NCBI RefSeq assembly: GCF_040954835.1
Contig: NC_090697.1
Location: 6,398,501-6,462,500, forward strand
Direction of reading: 5' to 3'
Length of the DNA: 64,000 nt
From: Lepisosteus oculatus
Taxonomy: Eukaryota > Chordata > Actinopteri > Semionotiformes > Lepisosteidae
This document shows, piece after piece, positions 39,579 through 50,529 of the stretch. A program made the position numbers and the translations under genes. The notes under the pieces are model-generated. The model saw nothing but the letters and a program-made list of their open reading frames with translations, ran no database searches and was not told where the DNA came from. Position 1 is the stretch's first letter. Each line of letters starts with the position of its first letter.

Positions 39579-42500
39579 GCTACTGTTGGTGTCTTACTTG
39601 AATGAAAACTGCGACTTAGCAGAAAAAGAAAACAACAGGTTCTGGCAGGCTTGCTGATTTCTGTAAATATATTATTTATAAAACATTTTATTTTAGAAGA
39701 TCCCAAAACTGCTTTGCATCTGCCGTAGAAACTCACAGATATCATTCTCTACTACGGTAGAGTGCAGCACCCACCGGCGTGATGTCTGTCTTTACGTACC
39801 AACAACCCTGCAGAGCAGGTAGACTAAGAACTTTCTTACCTGTGAGATTTTTCCAGAAAAGTAGCACATTCGTTTAGCTTACAGGCATTAGGAGAAGATA
39901 ATATTTTAATTAACTCCTCGGAATCTCCTCTCTCTGCGTACAGCTTCACAAGCGCCCTGTCAACTTCTTCTCTGCAGTCCGCCGACTGTTCCGTCAGACG
40001 GCAATCTCTCAGAAAAGAGCAGAGAAATTCCGTGTATTTTTCAAATGTCTCACTATCTCTCTCTTTCAGCAGCCGCAGATCTCTAGTGCTTCGCGCAGAA
40101 TTGGGCCAGTGCTTGGAGTCGGCAATGAGAGAGGACAGTTCGGGGTATAAAGAAATTATTTCTTTGGGGTCAAGATTGCCTTTGCTGTAAAGAGAACAAA
40201 ACAATAACTGTGAGTTACAGAACCAGTGAAGAACTATTATTTGTATTTGTAGCATGAATGAATAAATGTATCATAACAGCATGATATTTTGTAGAAAAAG
40301 AGATGTCCTGACTTATTTTTCAAAATGGGACAAACGTCTAAAAAGAATGTTATACTATTTATTATTTGTCTACTATTGACTACTTTTTGTGGACATCTGA
40401 ATTGTTCGTTAAAATCATCCGTCCGTTGTAAATGTTGACAAAACTGTCCAAAGGCAGGTTGTTCTTACATGAACAGGTCTTTGGCTTCCGAAAAGTATTC
40501 CTGGTGGAACTTCACAAATCCAGCTCTTCGAGTTACATTGCTGTACAACACCTACAAAAAAAATGTATTTGAATTCGTAAGATTGTTCCGAATAATATGA
40601 GACAATTTACATGTTGCTTTGAGAATGTAGTAAACATCAGGTTTTGCTAAATATTTTAGTAGCTGAATCTACACATGCCAAAAATAGATACTGTATTAAT
40701 GTTGATTTGACCTCAGACAGGCACGTCAGCTAGAAAAAAAAACCGAACTAAATAACATAATTTTGAGATTTTCTGAAGAATGTTGTAGTTTATTTTTGGC
40801 TTCAAATTATTAGAACCATCATGGTCATATTACCATCTGGTGGACACTGACAGTATAGCAACTCTTATTCAACTCTAGTGCACAGAATTGTTCAGTCACT
40901 TGGCCATCTCAATGTTTTAGGCTGGAGATTTACAAAGGTTTTCATTTGTGAACAATCCAGGAAGAGCCAACATATTTACGGTATGAGTAGGGAAAAAATA
41001 GTTTATTCTTTCCCTCCTTTGAAAACAGTTTTGTTATTACCTGTGGCAATTGGCAAATCCTATTTGTGAATGGACGTATGGACAATCTTTAATGGAAACC
41101 AAGGAAATAAACGTTTTACAAATTTCCCAGAACATATTTTTCTGTTTCACTGCAAATCCATTAATCTAGCAACATTGCGTTCAATGTAAAATATTCTTCA
41201 ACAGAAATTAGAAGATTTATCCTTCAGGAAACAATACATCTTATGGTCTACACAGTAGAATTCATAGGAAAGAGAGGTACTTTTAAAGAATTTATTGTAG
41301 CAATGTATTTAAGTGAAAAACATCTAAAAATACACTGAGGCTTTATCTTCTGTTACCTTATATGTGTCTTTTGAAAACAAAGGCTTAACTCCTTGGACAA
41401 GATCTAATGCTTCATCTGTCTTTTCACTTTTGAGCAGGGCATCAAGTTGTTCTTCAACTGGAACTGGAGTCAAGCTGTAGACTGTGTTTTCAGTCAGGAC
41501 AAAAACGTTTTCTGAACGGTAAAGGAAATTATTAAAATCAATTTTTATGGACATCTACAGCATGTGAACAATCCTGGAAACAATAATGGAAAGGTTAGAC
41601 CATTAATGTATATATGTACTTATAATCAATACAATGTGCATGTTTAACTTACTTAGCATAAACTGGAGATGTTAACAGTAGCTTAGTAATGGTTAGGAAA
41701 ATTGTAGAATACTTTGAATAATTAACATATACAGTGCCTATAGAAGGTCTCCACACTCTTTCCAAAAGTAACACATTTTGTGGCCTAACAGCCTCAAATT
41801 AAGATACACCCATCAATTTTCTAACTATGTCTTCCAATTCTGGGTCAAGAGGGAGCTGGAGTCCATCCAGGCATGCAGCAGGTGCAAGGCAGGGTACACC
41901 CTGGATGAGACGCCAGTCCATCACAGGGCAGACACACGGACATGCACACCCACACCTAGGGTGAATGTTTTTGGACTCTGGGAAGAAGCACCTGCATGAT
42001 ACGGATGTGAGCATGGGAGAACATACAAACTCCACACAGATAGCACCCCAGATCTCTTGTTGAACCCAGGGCCCCAGAAATGTGCCCCCACGCAACCCCT
42101 CAATACACATTCAATCAGAATTTATTTAGATTTATTTACACAGTGTAACACAAAGACTCCAAGAGAAAAAAAACAAATGCTCAAACTTTCTGAAATGTAA
42201 TTACAAATGAAATCCAAAAAAAAAAGGTAGAATAAGTGTACACACCCATGAGTTAGTATTTAGTAGAAGAACATTTTGTTTGAAGTACAGCCATAATTCT
42301 ATTGGTAGAGGTCTGCATCTAGCACAATTGGGAGTAGCTGTGTTTGCTCATTCCTCCTAACAGGACTGCTCAAGCTCAGTCAGATTATAAGAGGCTTATT
42401 GATGGACGGAAAACTTCAAGCCATTCCACAGATTTCCAATTGGATTGAGGTCAGGGCTCTGACTGGGCCACTCGACGAAGTTTACCTTTTCGTTAGGCCA

Positions 42501-45500
42501 TAAATTGTGTTACTTTGGAAAGGATGTGGAGGCCCTGTAGTTCTAAACACCAATTGCTTTATGAATATTTTTGGCTTTTATTAAGTATATCCTAATTACG
42601 TAGGACTACAAGATTATTTTCAAAAACGTATTTAACCATAAGATGAATTCATTTGGCCAAAAAGTAGGTCATATTTTCAAAGAATAGTTTTTTATTAAGA
42701 AATGGGGTATTATAAACAGAGCTTACTGTATACATCAGATTGGAATATTTGGTCCCTTTTAAATATACAAAGTGGCACCTGCTATTAATTTCAATACTTG
42801 TTTGTTGCATTTTTAATGCATCTCAGAGAAGGGTGCATAAAGGGCTCATTGCGGAGTGAACTGCTTCACTCCAGGCTGTATGAGAGAGAAGGAAACATAC
42901 AGTGTGTTCAATTTCTTGGCCATGGGGCTCAGACATCTCTCCATACAGGCTGTTTTAGTGTTAAGATTAGTCAGCATGCAGTTTCTTTGGATTTGACATC
43001 AAGTTATGGGGAAAGAAAGTGAGTGGTCAGAAAATGTATTCCTGATGTTTCTGATACTAGACAAGACAAGACAATGCACCGACTATGTACAGTCATTGTA
43101 ATTGTGACTCTCATTTTCACCTGGTGTTGACAGCAGCCCCCTCCCCTTGTGTAGAGGGAGCGTCTGCTTCTGCTGCTGGTCCAGAATGCTGTGCACTCGT
43201 AGGGCCTCACTCTCCAGGGTTACAATGTAGGGAAAATGCACAGCAGCTGCAAGCAGATTTTCTGTCCATTTCACGGGCGGGCGCTGTGAAATCCCACTTT
43301 TAGTCACAAACATTCCTGTATTCATAAAGTGCACATAATGTTTCTGTCATTCTGCACTCAGCAAACTTGAAATGAAACAAAAAAAAACTGAACCAAGTAG
43401 TGGCAGAATAAAGTAATGTGTTAAGCAGTTATTAATTTCTTTGTATTGAAATGTGCTGTGCTATTTGCCATGTTTTAAATGAATACAGATTTCTGTTTAA
43501 TATTCACACCATCTGTTTTTTAAAATAAGTTTTGCATTTCGTAACATAGAAACAGAAATGTAATAATGATAATTCCTTACACTTACATAGCACTTTTCTG
43601 GACACTCCACTCAAAGGACTTGACAGGTAATGGGGACTCCCCTCCAACACCAGCAATTCTGACTAATTCACTAAATATTGCCATTCGCTCAATTAGATTC
43701 TTATGGATGTGATAAAAGGGCAAAATATGTAGAGCTAATTTGGTTTAACTCAGTGAGCTGAGGGAATGGCAGCCTAACTGTAAGGATAAGGCTGCCAAAC
43801 ATCCTCCACCACACACACCATAAAGCGAGCAGTGAGCTAGCGAGTTGCTTCACGGGTGTCGATGGGATTGTAGGAATGATGCAAGAGAGATACAGTACAT
43901 GAAGAGAAGTCCTGGGTGCAAGATTTGTATGCAGTAGATTTGTATACATCATGTTCCGATGCCATGACAGTGGTGGGCCTCATCAGTTACAACGATGTGG
44001 CACTATACAGAGAGGAGGTGGAGCAACTAGCGGACTGGTGCACAAACAACAATCTGTCCCTGAATGTCGATAAGACACAAGAGATGATCATTGACTTCAG
44101 GAGGGCCCACTCTGATCACTCCCCACTGCACAACAACGGCTCGCCTGTGGCGACAGCTAGAAGTACTAAGTTTCTTGGTGTCCACATCACAGATGACCTC
44201 ACTTGGACCATCAACACCAAAACGCACAACGTCTCCACTTCCTGCGGCGACTGAGAACCTTCCCCATACTATCCACATTCTATAGAGGCTCCATCGAGAG
44301 CATCTTGACAAACTGTATCATTGTTTGGTTTGGGAATTGTAAGGTCTCAGACTGCAAGTCCCTGCAACAAATTGTCAATAGAGCAGGAAACATCATTGGA
44401 GCCTCCCTTCCGTCCATTCAGGACATACACCACAAACACTGCACATACAAGGCCTCCAGTATTGTGGATGATCCCTCCCACCCCTCCTGCAACCTCTTTG
44501 CCTTCCTACCATCTGGTAAAAGGTATCACAGTATACGGGCCAGCTCCACCAGGCTCCCTAACAACTTTTTTCGACAGGCTGTCAGGCTCCTCAACACCCT
44601 GGTACCTACTGCACCTATTCCAAATCTGGAAACCTAATTCTGATGTATTCTTTGCACAATTCTTTGCACAGTCCTGTAAAGTAAATTGCACTATGCACAT
44701 TGCACTTCATGTACCCTGTACCCTGTCAGAAATGTCTATGTCTACATTGTTTATAGAATTGTCATGTCAGTGTCTTGTCCATATTCGCACTGTATACTTG
44801 TATATGGCTGGATTGACAAATAAACTTGAACTTGAACTTGAAGCATATAAAGGTGAGCTCAAGTGTGCAAGATTAGGATTTTAACTGTCTTCCTGAACTC
44901 CTGTTATAAGTTTCTTACTTCTCTTAGTAGCATTTTACTTGAATGGGGCTAAAGACATAATATAATAGTACGCATAATCCTTCATAAACATTTGTGCAAA
45001 TGACATGACCGGTTTAGCGAATAACACAGTTATTACAGGTATTCATCTCAATTCAAATTGAGACAGTTACAGTTGGAAACTCCATGTAGAGAGAAGTCAG
45101 GTTTGAACGCTGGACAACAACAGCACATGAGGACTGTTAAGGATTTTGTGAAGCTGTTGAAGTGGGGTGTTTATGAAGGAGAAATGACAGCTGAGTGTTT
45201 CTTAGCCTCACTCAAGTAAAGCATTAATAGTTCTTTTATCTCATCTTGAATGTTATGGGCATCAAATAATTGATTCTACTTACCCAAGGATCCAGGGCCA
45301 TTTAAGAGAAATTCTCCTCTTCCAGCCAGTTCAACAATTGTGGCTTGTTTCTCTCTATTGTGTGGAAATAGCTTTACAGTCGTCCCATTTTTGTAATCAT
45401 GAAGAACATATCTCTCACTGGTTGCCACACAGAGGCAGTTTCCATCCACTGCCAGAGCCAAGGGCTCCTCCAAAAATGACACTTCCTTTACACGTTCCCA

Positions 45501-45971
45501 TTTATCTATGGACACCATGTATAGATGAACCGATTTCTTCTTGGAAGACAGAGTAAAAAGCTCAATGCAGTCGGGAGCTGAAGCTGTGGCAGTCTCATTG
45601 ACGTGAAAACTAGAAACATTTTGGATCTTCCGCATTGTCTGAACAGGCTCTAGGCTGAACATGTTCAGCACAGTAACAGTATTGTCACAGAGTAAAATTA
45701 GGTGGTTCAGCTCTGGAGAGGCTTTAAGCTGTGTAACTGGTCTCCTCATTCCCATTTGTTTAATCTTGACTTGTTTTAATGTAGGACATTTTTCCTCAGA
45801 GTCTGGAAAGCTCTCATCAGGCAAGACAAAATGTTGGACAACACAGTCTTTGGTTCCAAAGTAAAGGTTTTTACCACAGGCTTCCATGCACTGAAAGCTA
45901 CATGTATCCCTTTTTTTCGTTTTGGGGTGGCTTTCAATAACCAGAGAAAGGCTGAAGACTTTGAGACTCAT
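34008..45971 (-). CDS. tgfbrap1-like: TGFBRAP1-like CORVET subunit (ten coding exons assembled; terminal exon not found)
   Basis: Homolog of TGFBRAP1, the Vps3-type subunit that recruits the CORVET tethering complex to Rab5 early endosomes; mammalian TGFBRAP1 also binds TGF-beta receptors and SMAD4. Coding exons (minus strand, 5' to 3'): 45971-45284, 43315-43121, 41511-41357, 40551-40469, 40184-39840, 39031-38974, 37463-37320, 36036-35899, 34949-34784, 34444-34008. All nine introns have GT-AG ends and every junction keeps phase, giving 803 codons without a stop. Residues about 1-340 form the CNH-type beta-propeller (landmarks [19 protein letters not shown]). The rest is helical Vps39/clathrin-repeat type (landmarks [41 protein letters not shown]). 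Identity to human looks roughly 40-55%, low for a conserved trafficking gene. Human is 860 aa; its last exon encodes a CxxC...HTHC zinc module that I could not find below 34008. A divergent ohnolog rather than the main TGFBRAP1 is likely. Confidence 0.9.
34784..34949 (-). CDS. tgfbrap1-like: TGFBRAP1-like coding exon 9
   Basis: 166 nt with acceptor tctgtcag|GATGAG and donor CAAG|GTCAGTG. It encodes [20 protein letters not shown] through [17 protein letters not shown], aligning with the human YHTHLAVLYLEEVL...LRRLLQKSDLYRVHFLLE region. It ends in phase 1. Confidence 0.87.
35899..36036 (-). CDS. tgfbrap1-like: TGFBRAP1-like coding exon 8
   Basis: 138 nt with acceptor ttttacag|ATGGGAG and donor GAG|GTGGGTAG. 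It encodes [20 protein letters not shown] through [14 protein letters not shown], aligning with human VGVQVFTKR...YLEHLVIDKR. Confidence 0.9.
36786..37274 (-). mobile_element. Solo LTR of a retrotransposon (Ty3/Gypsy-like) in a TGFBRAP1-like intron
   Basis: A 489-bp GC-rich block with TG...CA ends (minus strand TGTCACGATCGC ... GTTCGTCACA). It is flanked by TTGAG (36781-36785) and GTGAG (37275-37279), a 5-bp duplication with one mismatch. A TATA-like CCTTTAAAAGCC lies inside on the minus strand. No internal gag-pol and no second LTR, so it is a recombined solo copy. The family assignment is by general look only. Confidence 0.65.
37320..37463 (-). CDS. tgfbrap1-like: TGFBRAP1-like coding exon 7
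   Basis: 144 nt with acceptor attgcag|ACTTGG and donor GAG|GTAACGTC. It encodes TWTKIVDG through [15 protein letters not shown], matching the human LWVNIVNG...LVWAYADWVLQKSEE segment. The donor lies only 45 bp from a solo LTR in the following intron. Confidence 0.9.
38330..38720 (+). repeat. Decayed CR1-like LINE fragment
   Basis: Plus-strand blocks [24 protein letters not shown] and VYKIPK correspond in order to the conserved C-terminal region of CR1/L3-type reverse transcriptases, with stops between them. It lies in the intron between exons 6 and 7 of the TGFBRAP1-like gene, antisense. Confidence 0.55.
38974..39031 (-). CDS. tgfbrap1-like: TGFBRAP1-like coding exon 6 (58 nt)
   Basis: Small exon found by reading the intron for the missing solenoid repeat. 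Acceptor cttctag|ATTC, donor CAG|GTACAGTA. It encodes [20 protein letters not shown], aligning with human KYFALGLLYHYNNQDAAAVQ. It bridges exons 5 and 7 in frame (phase 2 in, phase 0 out). Confidence 0.87.
39512..39579. repeat. (AAT)n microsatellite
   Basis: About 22 uninterrupted AAT units in the intron between exons 5 and 6 of the TGFBRAP1-like gene, about 260 bp from exon 5. Likely length-polymorphic. Confidence 0.9.
39840..40184 (-). CDS. tgfbrap1-like: TGFBRAP1-like coding exon 5
   Basis: 345 nt with acceptor tttacag|CAAAGG and donor AG|GTAAGAAAG. It encodes [20 protein letters not shown] through [19 protein letters not shown], matching the human VRELISLYPF...ALLKLYAE block. It is part of the alpha-solenoid. 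Confidence 0.9.
40469..40551 (-). CDS. tgfbrap1-like: TGFBRAP1-like coding exon 4
   Basis: 83 nt with acceptor tttttgtag|GTGTTG and donor AT|GTAAGAAC. It encodes [20 protein letters not shown] plus SEAKDLF, which aligns with the human segment ending FLEAKELF. It ends in phase 2. Confidence 0.88.
41357..41511 (-). CDS. tgfbrap1-like: TGFBRAP1-like coding exon 3
   Basis: 155 nt with acceptor gttcag|AAAACG and donor AAG|GTAACAG. It encodes [18 protein letters not shown] and then [20 protein letters not shown], aligning with the end of the human propeller and the first alpha-solenoid repeat. Confidence 0.88.
41731..42510. mobile_element. DNA transposon remnant carrying a nested dispersed repeat
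   Basis: Starts cagtgcctatagaaggtctc and acattttgtggcctaacagc, the usual end of a fish Tc1-type element. It resumes at about 42106 (caatcagaatttatttagat ... agtgtacacacccatgagtt) after the dispersed repeat at 41808-42105. The right end is not sharp. Lies in the first TGFBRAP1-like introns. Confidence 0.6.
41808..42105 (+). repeat. Dispersed fish repeat, nested copy
   Basis: Contains the family landmarks caattttctaactatg, ggtcaagagggagctgg, caaggcagggtacaccctgg, agacgccagtccatcacagg, gtttttggactctggg and aaactccacacagatagcac. Confidence 0.8.
43121..43315 (-). CDS. tgfbrap1-like: TGFBRAP1-like coding exon 2
   Basis: 195 nt with acceptor tacag|GAATG and donor CAG|GTGAAAA. Joining to exon 1 gives [14 protein letters not shown], matching the human GLGMF...GISQR junction. 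It contains the family hallmark [10 protein letters not shown]. After this the peptide RGLLSTPG departs from the human sequence. Confidence 0.9.
43570..43700 (+). repeat. Dispersed repeat fragment ('acatagcacttttctggaca')
   Basis: Carries cacttacatagcacttttct, ctccactcaaaggacttgac and aatggggactcccctccaac, a recurrent motif series in fish genomes. A weaker relative may be present at about 39690-39780. Confidence 0.45.
43966..44843 (+). mobile_element. 5'-truncated LINE (L2/CR1/Rex group), RT C-terminus plus 3' tail
   Basis: Begins just after the FADD motif region ([20 protein letters not shown]) and runs through [57 protein letters not shown] and [15 protein letters not shown] to AVRLLNT, then an untranslated tail ending in (CTTGAA)n. 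Frameshifts near 44225 and elsewhere. Same family as the element at 61370. Sits antisense in the first TGFBRAP1-like intron. Confidence 0.85.
45284..45971 (-). CDS. tgfbrap1-like: TGFBRAP1-like coding exon 1
   Basis: Encodes residues 1-229, starting [10 protein letters not shown] (human starts MSIKAFTLVS), most of the CNH propeller. The donor is G|GTAAGTAG at 45283 and the exon ends in phase 1. Landmarks include [12 protein letters not shown] and [13 protein letters not shown], both recognisable in human TGFBRAP1. Confidence 0.92.
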
Positions 45972-45999
45972 GCTTTTCCTTCAGCGGTTATGTTCTATT

Positions 46000-48900
46000 C
46001 TATCTGGTAAAATTCCTGTTTTATATGGATAGAATAATGCAGATTCTATTCTCAGTGGCAACCACAGCTAGAACCACATACTGTAGCAAAACAAAATACC
46101 ATTAAAGAAGAAGTGGCCATAAAATATAGCAGCAATACTGAGGAAACATTCATTGCCAAAACATATTCTTAAACATTCTTTCAATTCTGAATATTGTATT
46201 ACTCTTGTGGCATCCATGAAACTATTTTGTGCTCAAAAGGATGCATGTGTTTTTTATATAGAAATAATCAAAGCTTTTTTCATAATGCAAAGACTTTCCT
46301 TTTTTTGAAAGGAGCACACTAAAATTGACTTTGATATTTAAGATTAAGACAGTTTACTGTTAGAACAGTAAGAAATACTGTACATCAATTGTTGTGAACT
46401 GAAAAAAGAATGGTAACACTACTATTACAATGTCCTTACAATTATACTTCACAAAATTCAAAGTTTTATTTTGTTGAATATCACCTACACATTTTTTACA
46501 CTAAATCATTATTTTTGAAGAGCGACAACATACCTTCAAAACAGCAGAACTGTATTTTTTTCTTCAGGAAGCTGACAGAAGTGGAGCAAGAACTGCTCAG
46601 TACAAACTGTATTTTGACCTTGGCCATGTGACTGTTATCCTGTAAGGAAGTCCTGTCAGCGTTTTAACACCCTGTGTACTTGCAGTACCTCATCAGTAAA
46701 GCAATAAAAATGACTCCTTCACAAAAGAAAAGGGAACACAATTAGACTATTAAGGGTAACAGAATAAATAGCATGTTACTTCAAATAGAAAGCAGGGGAG
46801 GACAGTGATAAAACATCATACTTTAAACACTGTTTATGGTTATATTGCGATTAACATTGATTCAAATCCAATCCAATCCAAAAATCAAACAATAAAAACA
46901 TAAATAACCACTTTATATGTCAACATAATGGAATATTTCAAAGAAGCTTAATTATATTTGTAATGCAACAACTCTGTTAGTTCTCATTAGTACTCAGTGT
47001 TCTTCTGTCGTCTGTAATATGTTGCTTTTATTCTGGAGAAACTCTTTGATCTTAGAGATGGTACTGCTGATGAATACAGTGATTTTAGACCTGATGATGA
47101 CATTGAAATCAGAAACCACAAACTATTGAGTCATGCCAGAGTTGCAACTACTGTGAGTGCATTCCAGTTATTTAAAGTGGTCTTTTTTAAAAATAAATAA
47201 CATTTTATTGCCTAAATAAAACAGTAAATACATTTCTGTGATTATTTTGAAAGATAGCACTTCAAGAGAAAACACATTAAATATCACCAATAAAGGAATC
47301 CACATTTACACCCAACCTACCTATGAAAAACAATAATTCTCAATAACAATAAACTGCAGGTCCAAATTATAGAAAATGTATATAGTATATTCATACATTT
47401 GGCTGTTTTTCTGACAATTTGGATTTAGATTAAGTTAAACAACTGTCATGACTCATCATTTTCAAAAATCGTGAAAGGTTAATATTGTCCTGATACAGTA
47501 CATACTGCAACCACTTATCTGTCCTCTACGTCATCTATCAAATCCTCTTGAAACTACAGTCTTTAGAGAAAATATTTATGCTTGATAACATGCTCTCAGA
47601 TATTTTTAAAGTTTGAAGTCAGAATAACTTTGGCTGTGCTGTATATATTGCATAAGACTTTAACTATCTGTAATGCCACTAATCAATGCTTTCACTGGTC
47701 ACTGACTTATTTTAACAGTGTCTTCGCTACGTTAAGTTCTTGAACTTCTAACAAAAATAACAGATGGGACTTGATATCCACACTTGTTTCTGCTCTAATA
47801 AAGATGCATTCGGGATGTAAAGACTCATGATTACTGTAGGTCAAGAGCAGAGATAGGGCACTCACTCAGTGGAGAATATTAGAGACACTATTGCTGCAAT
47901 ACATTTAACAGGAGTTACAGTATGTGACATTACACGTCAGAGAGAAAAGAAATAGAAAAGCAAAGTTACCATTATTGCAGTTCACCATTATCGTTGTGCT
48001 CTGTTTCTGAATGAGTCACTTTTGATGCTTGAGTTATACTTCAAGGTAGCAATTTCCATGTTTCTTTTTTTCTAGACTTACAGTTCCGTTGCAGAAGTAA
48101 AGAAAGGAGCTGTGCCCTAATGTTATTTAATTTAAAAAATATAGATTACTGCATTCACTATTTAATATTGAAACATCAGAGAGTGATTAAATAACACTTT
48201 AAAGTAGGTAACATACAGTACTGTAGAATTATGTTTTAAATACTTCATATTCTTAACTATTAAGACTATTTAAAACACATTTAAGTCAGGGACTTTGGAG
48301 GTTTTCTCTTATTGAAAAACATAGCATAAATAGAATTTCCACATTGCAAATCCCACCCATAAAATACATGAAACATACATTGAGAAACTGCTAAAATAAA
48401 TGATACGTTGCAGCATTAACATCATCAGCATAGGCCCACAGTATTTTCTCTTCAAAAAGTCCTTCGTGTTTTCTTAAAATCAAGATGTGAAAGGAAATAA
48501 TCTGGTCTGCAGCCCACAATTGATGGTGGGTGAGCACTATTCCATGATGATTGGATCCTATACAGTATGCTGTACGTACAGTATATACTGTATTCTTTTA
48601 CAGCCTAGGTGTAAATTCCAGTGTAAATAAGATTTTGCTCCCTTGACCCTGATAGTAAAAAGCAAATCAAATATACTGTTCAACCAAAATATTTGAGATT
48701 ACCCCTAATGGCCATTTGTTCTTCCTCTCATAATCATAACCACTATATTGTATGTTAACGAGTGTTATGGAGATAGTTATGGTGTCACAAGACATCTGCT
48801 GTAGTCCCCTAGTTTCCCTATTCCCCTAGTAATTTTTTGCGTATTCTGAATTATGCTTTTCATGGGTGTTTTTTAATCTTCCAACCACCGCCCACAAATG

Positions 48901-50520
48901 TTTGAGGCTCTCTGAATTAACTCAGAGATTTAGCTCGTTTTCCAGATTCACAGCTGCCTTTGATGATACCAGAGGCATCTGTAATATTACATTCCTCAAA
49001 CATTACGGGACATACTGAGCACCAGACCATAACCACTACTTTTGACTGTATGGGTCACTCCCATGAAACCTCTCTCTCTCTACAGCAGTGTATATAATGA
49101 AAATCATACTTGATTTTAAATCAAAAGAGCTTCAATCCAGACGCAGTGAACACCTAGTGTAAAAACTTCCAAAAATGTCACATGACAAGAGTGTTTTGAA
49201 TATGGTATTTCCTTCTAATATAAAAACTAAATGATCACTGCATTGCTGCCAAATTGTTATGAGTATTTCTCTGATCTGCGATGCATGCTAACTGATCTCC
49301 CAGAGCTTGTCCCATAGGTGGTGTCAGTGTTCCACGTTCAAACACGCGCTGGCTATTTCCTGAGGAAAAATGGCAGCTCAAAGTCAAGTGCTATTTAAAA
49401 TGTAAAAATAACCACAAACAGATGCTAACTGATAAATCAAATTATTGTGTTTATTTTCACAAAAAAAGCAGTCTTACAAATAAAAAAAACACATTTACTT
49501 TTTTGGCAAGGATAGAAATTACAAAGCGAAAAATAATAGCAGAGGGTTATTAATTCCTAGTGCAGCTCTAAGAAAGAATCAATTAACTCATAAGCCTTAT
49601 GGTTCTTCGCTAACATCCTGTGTATTACAATTGTGCAGTTGCCTCACAGGACAGATATTAGTCTTCAATCTGGGACACAGATTTCTGTGTACAGAACCAA
49701 ATATAAGTGTTGGATTAAAAATGCTAGTAACCATGCAAATGTCATTATTCTTCCTGACTGTTAATCAAATTATTCCATAGATCTCAATAAGAAACTCAGT
49801 CTTCTGTTATGGTCTTTAGTTTGCCTATAATTTAAAGACATAAAACTGAGCCAGGGATAATCTGACCATTTCAAAAAGATTTTTTTTTAGATTGTTTCAA
49901 GGGGTTGGAGTGGGAGCTGCCTCAGTGAGGGAGCGGCAGAGGAGCAGGTAGAGGTTAATTCCAGGCGGAAAAGTAGAAAGAAAAACACTCAACACATTGG
50001 GAGGGAGAGCAGGAATGGGAATTAAGGAGGACAGAAGAAAGAGAATGAGAGAGAATAGACACGGGAGGTGAGAAAGAGCTTTCGGGGCAATCTGGGAGAC
50101 GAGTTTGGGGGATGCAAGAAAAGCCGAAATCTGTAAATGAATGAAAAGATTTGAAAAGGAATTGGTCAGTCTTAGGAGTAAGAACCTAGTTTAAGGCAAG
50201 AGTAAGAGGTCATAGTAATCAAGTCCGTAGTTCTCTTAACTGTCCACAGCCACCATCCACAACAGGAGGCTTGCAAATCTGCATCTGATGAAGAATGACA
50301 TCAGTAAATAAGAAAAAGCATTAAGGAGTGTTTATTGAGGAATTAAACTTAAGAAACTTTGACTTAAACCTCTTGCCTGAGGACGTTATGACTCTCACAA
50401 AGAGACACGTTAACCAGGGAATCTACAGAGGTGGGGATGGGGTGGAGGAGGGGTACAGGAAGACAAAGGGGAGCAAGAGAGGGAGGTTAACTCTTGTATT
50501 TACTGTATAGTTGTTTTAGG
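46000..50520. other. Intergenic between the TGFBRAP1-like and FHL5-like genes
   Basis: AT-rich, no gene I can support. C2orf49 (ashwin), which sits between TGFBRAP1 and FHL2 in human, is not seen. A short open stretch at 47018-47210 and a purine-rich block at 49905-50110 are discussed as findings. Confidence 0.5.
47018..47210 (+). other. Unassigned open stretch with coding-like composition
   Basis: Plus-strand frame without ATG reading KLFDLRDGTADEYSDFRPDD and then IEIRNHKLLSHARVATT|GTGAGT, so a coding block appears to end at a donor-like site. The acidic composition resembles N-terminal regions of piggyBac-derived proteins, but that is only a resemblance. Confidence 0.25.
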
Positions 50521-50529
50521 ATCTGATGT

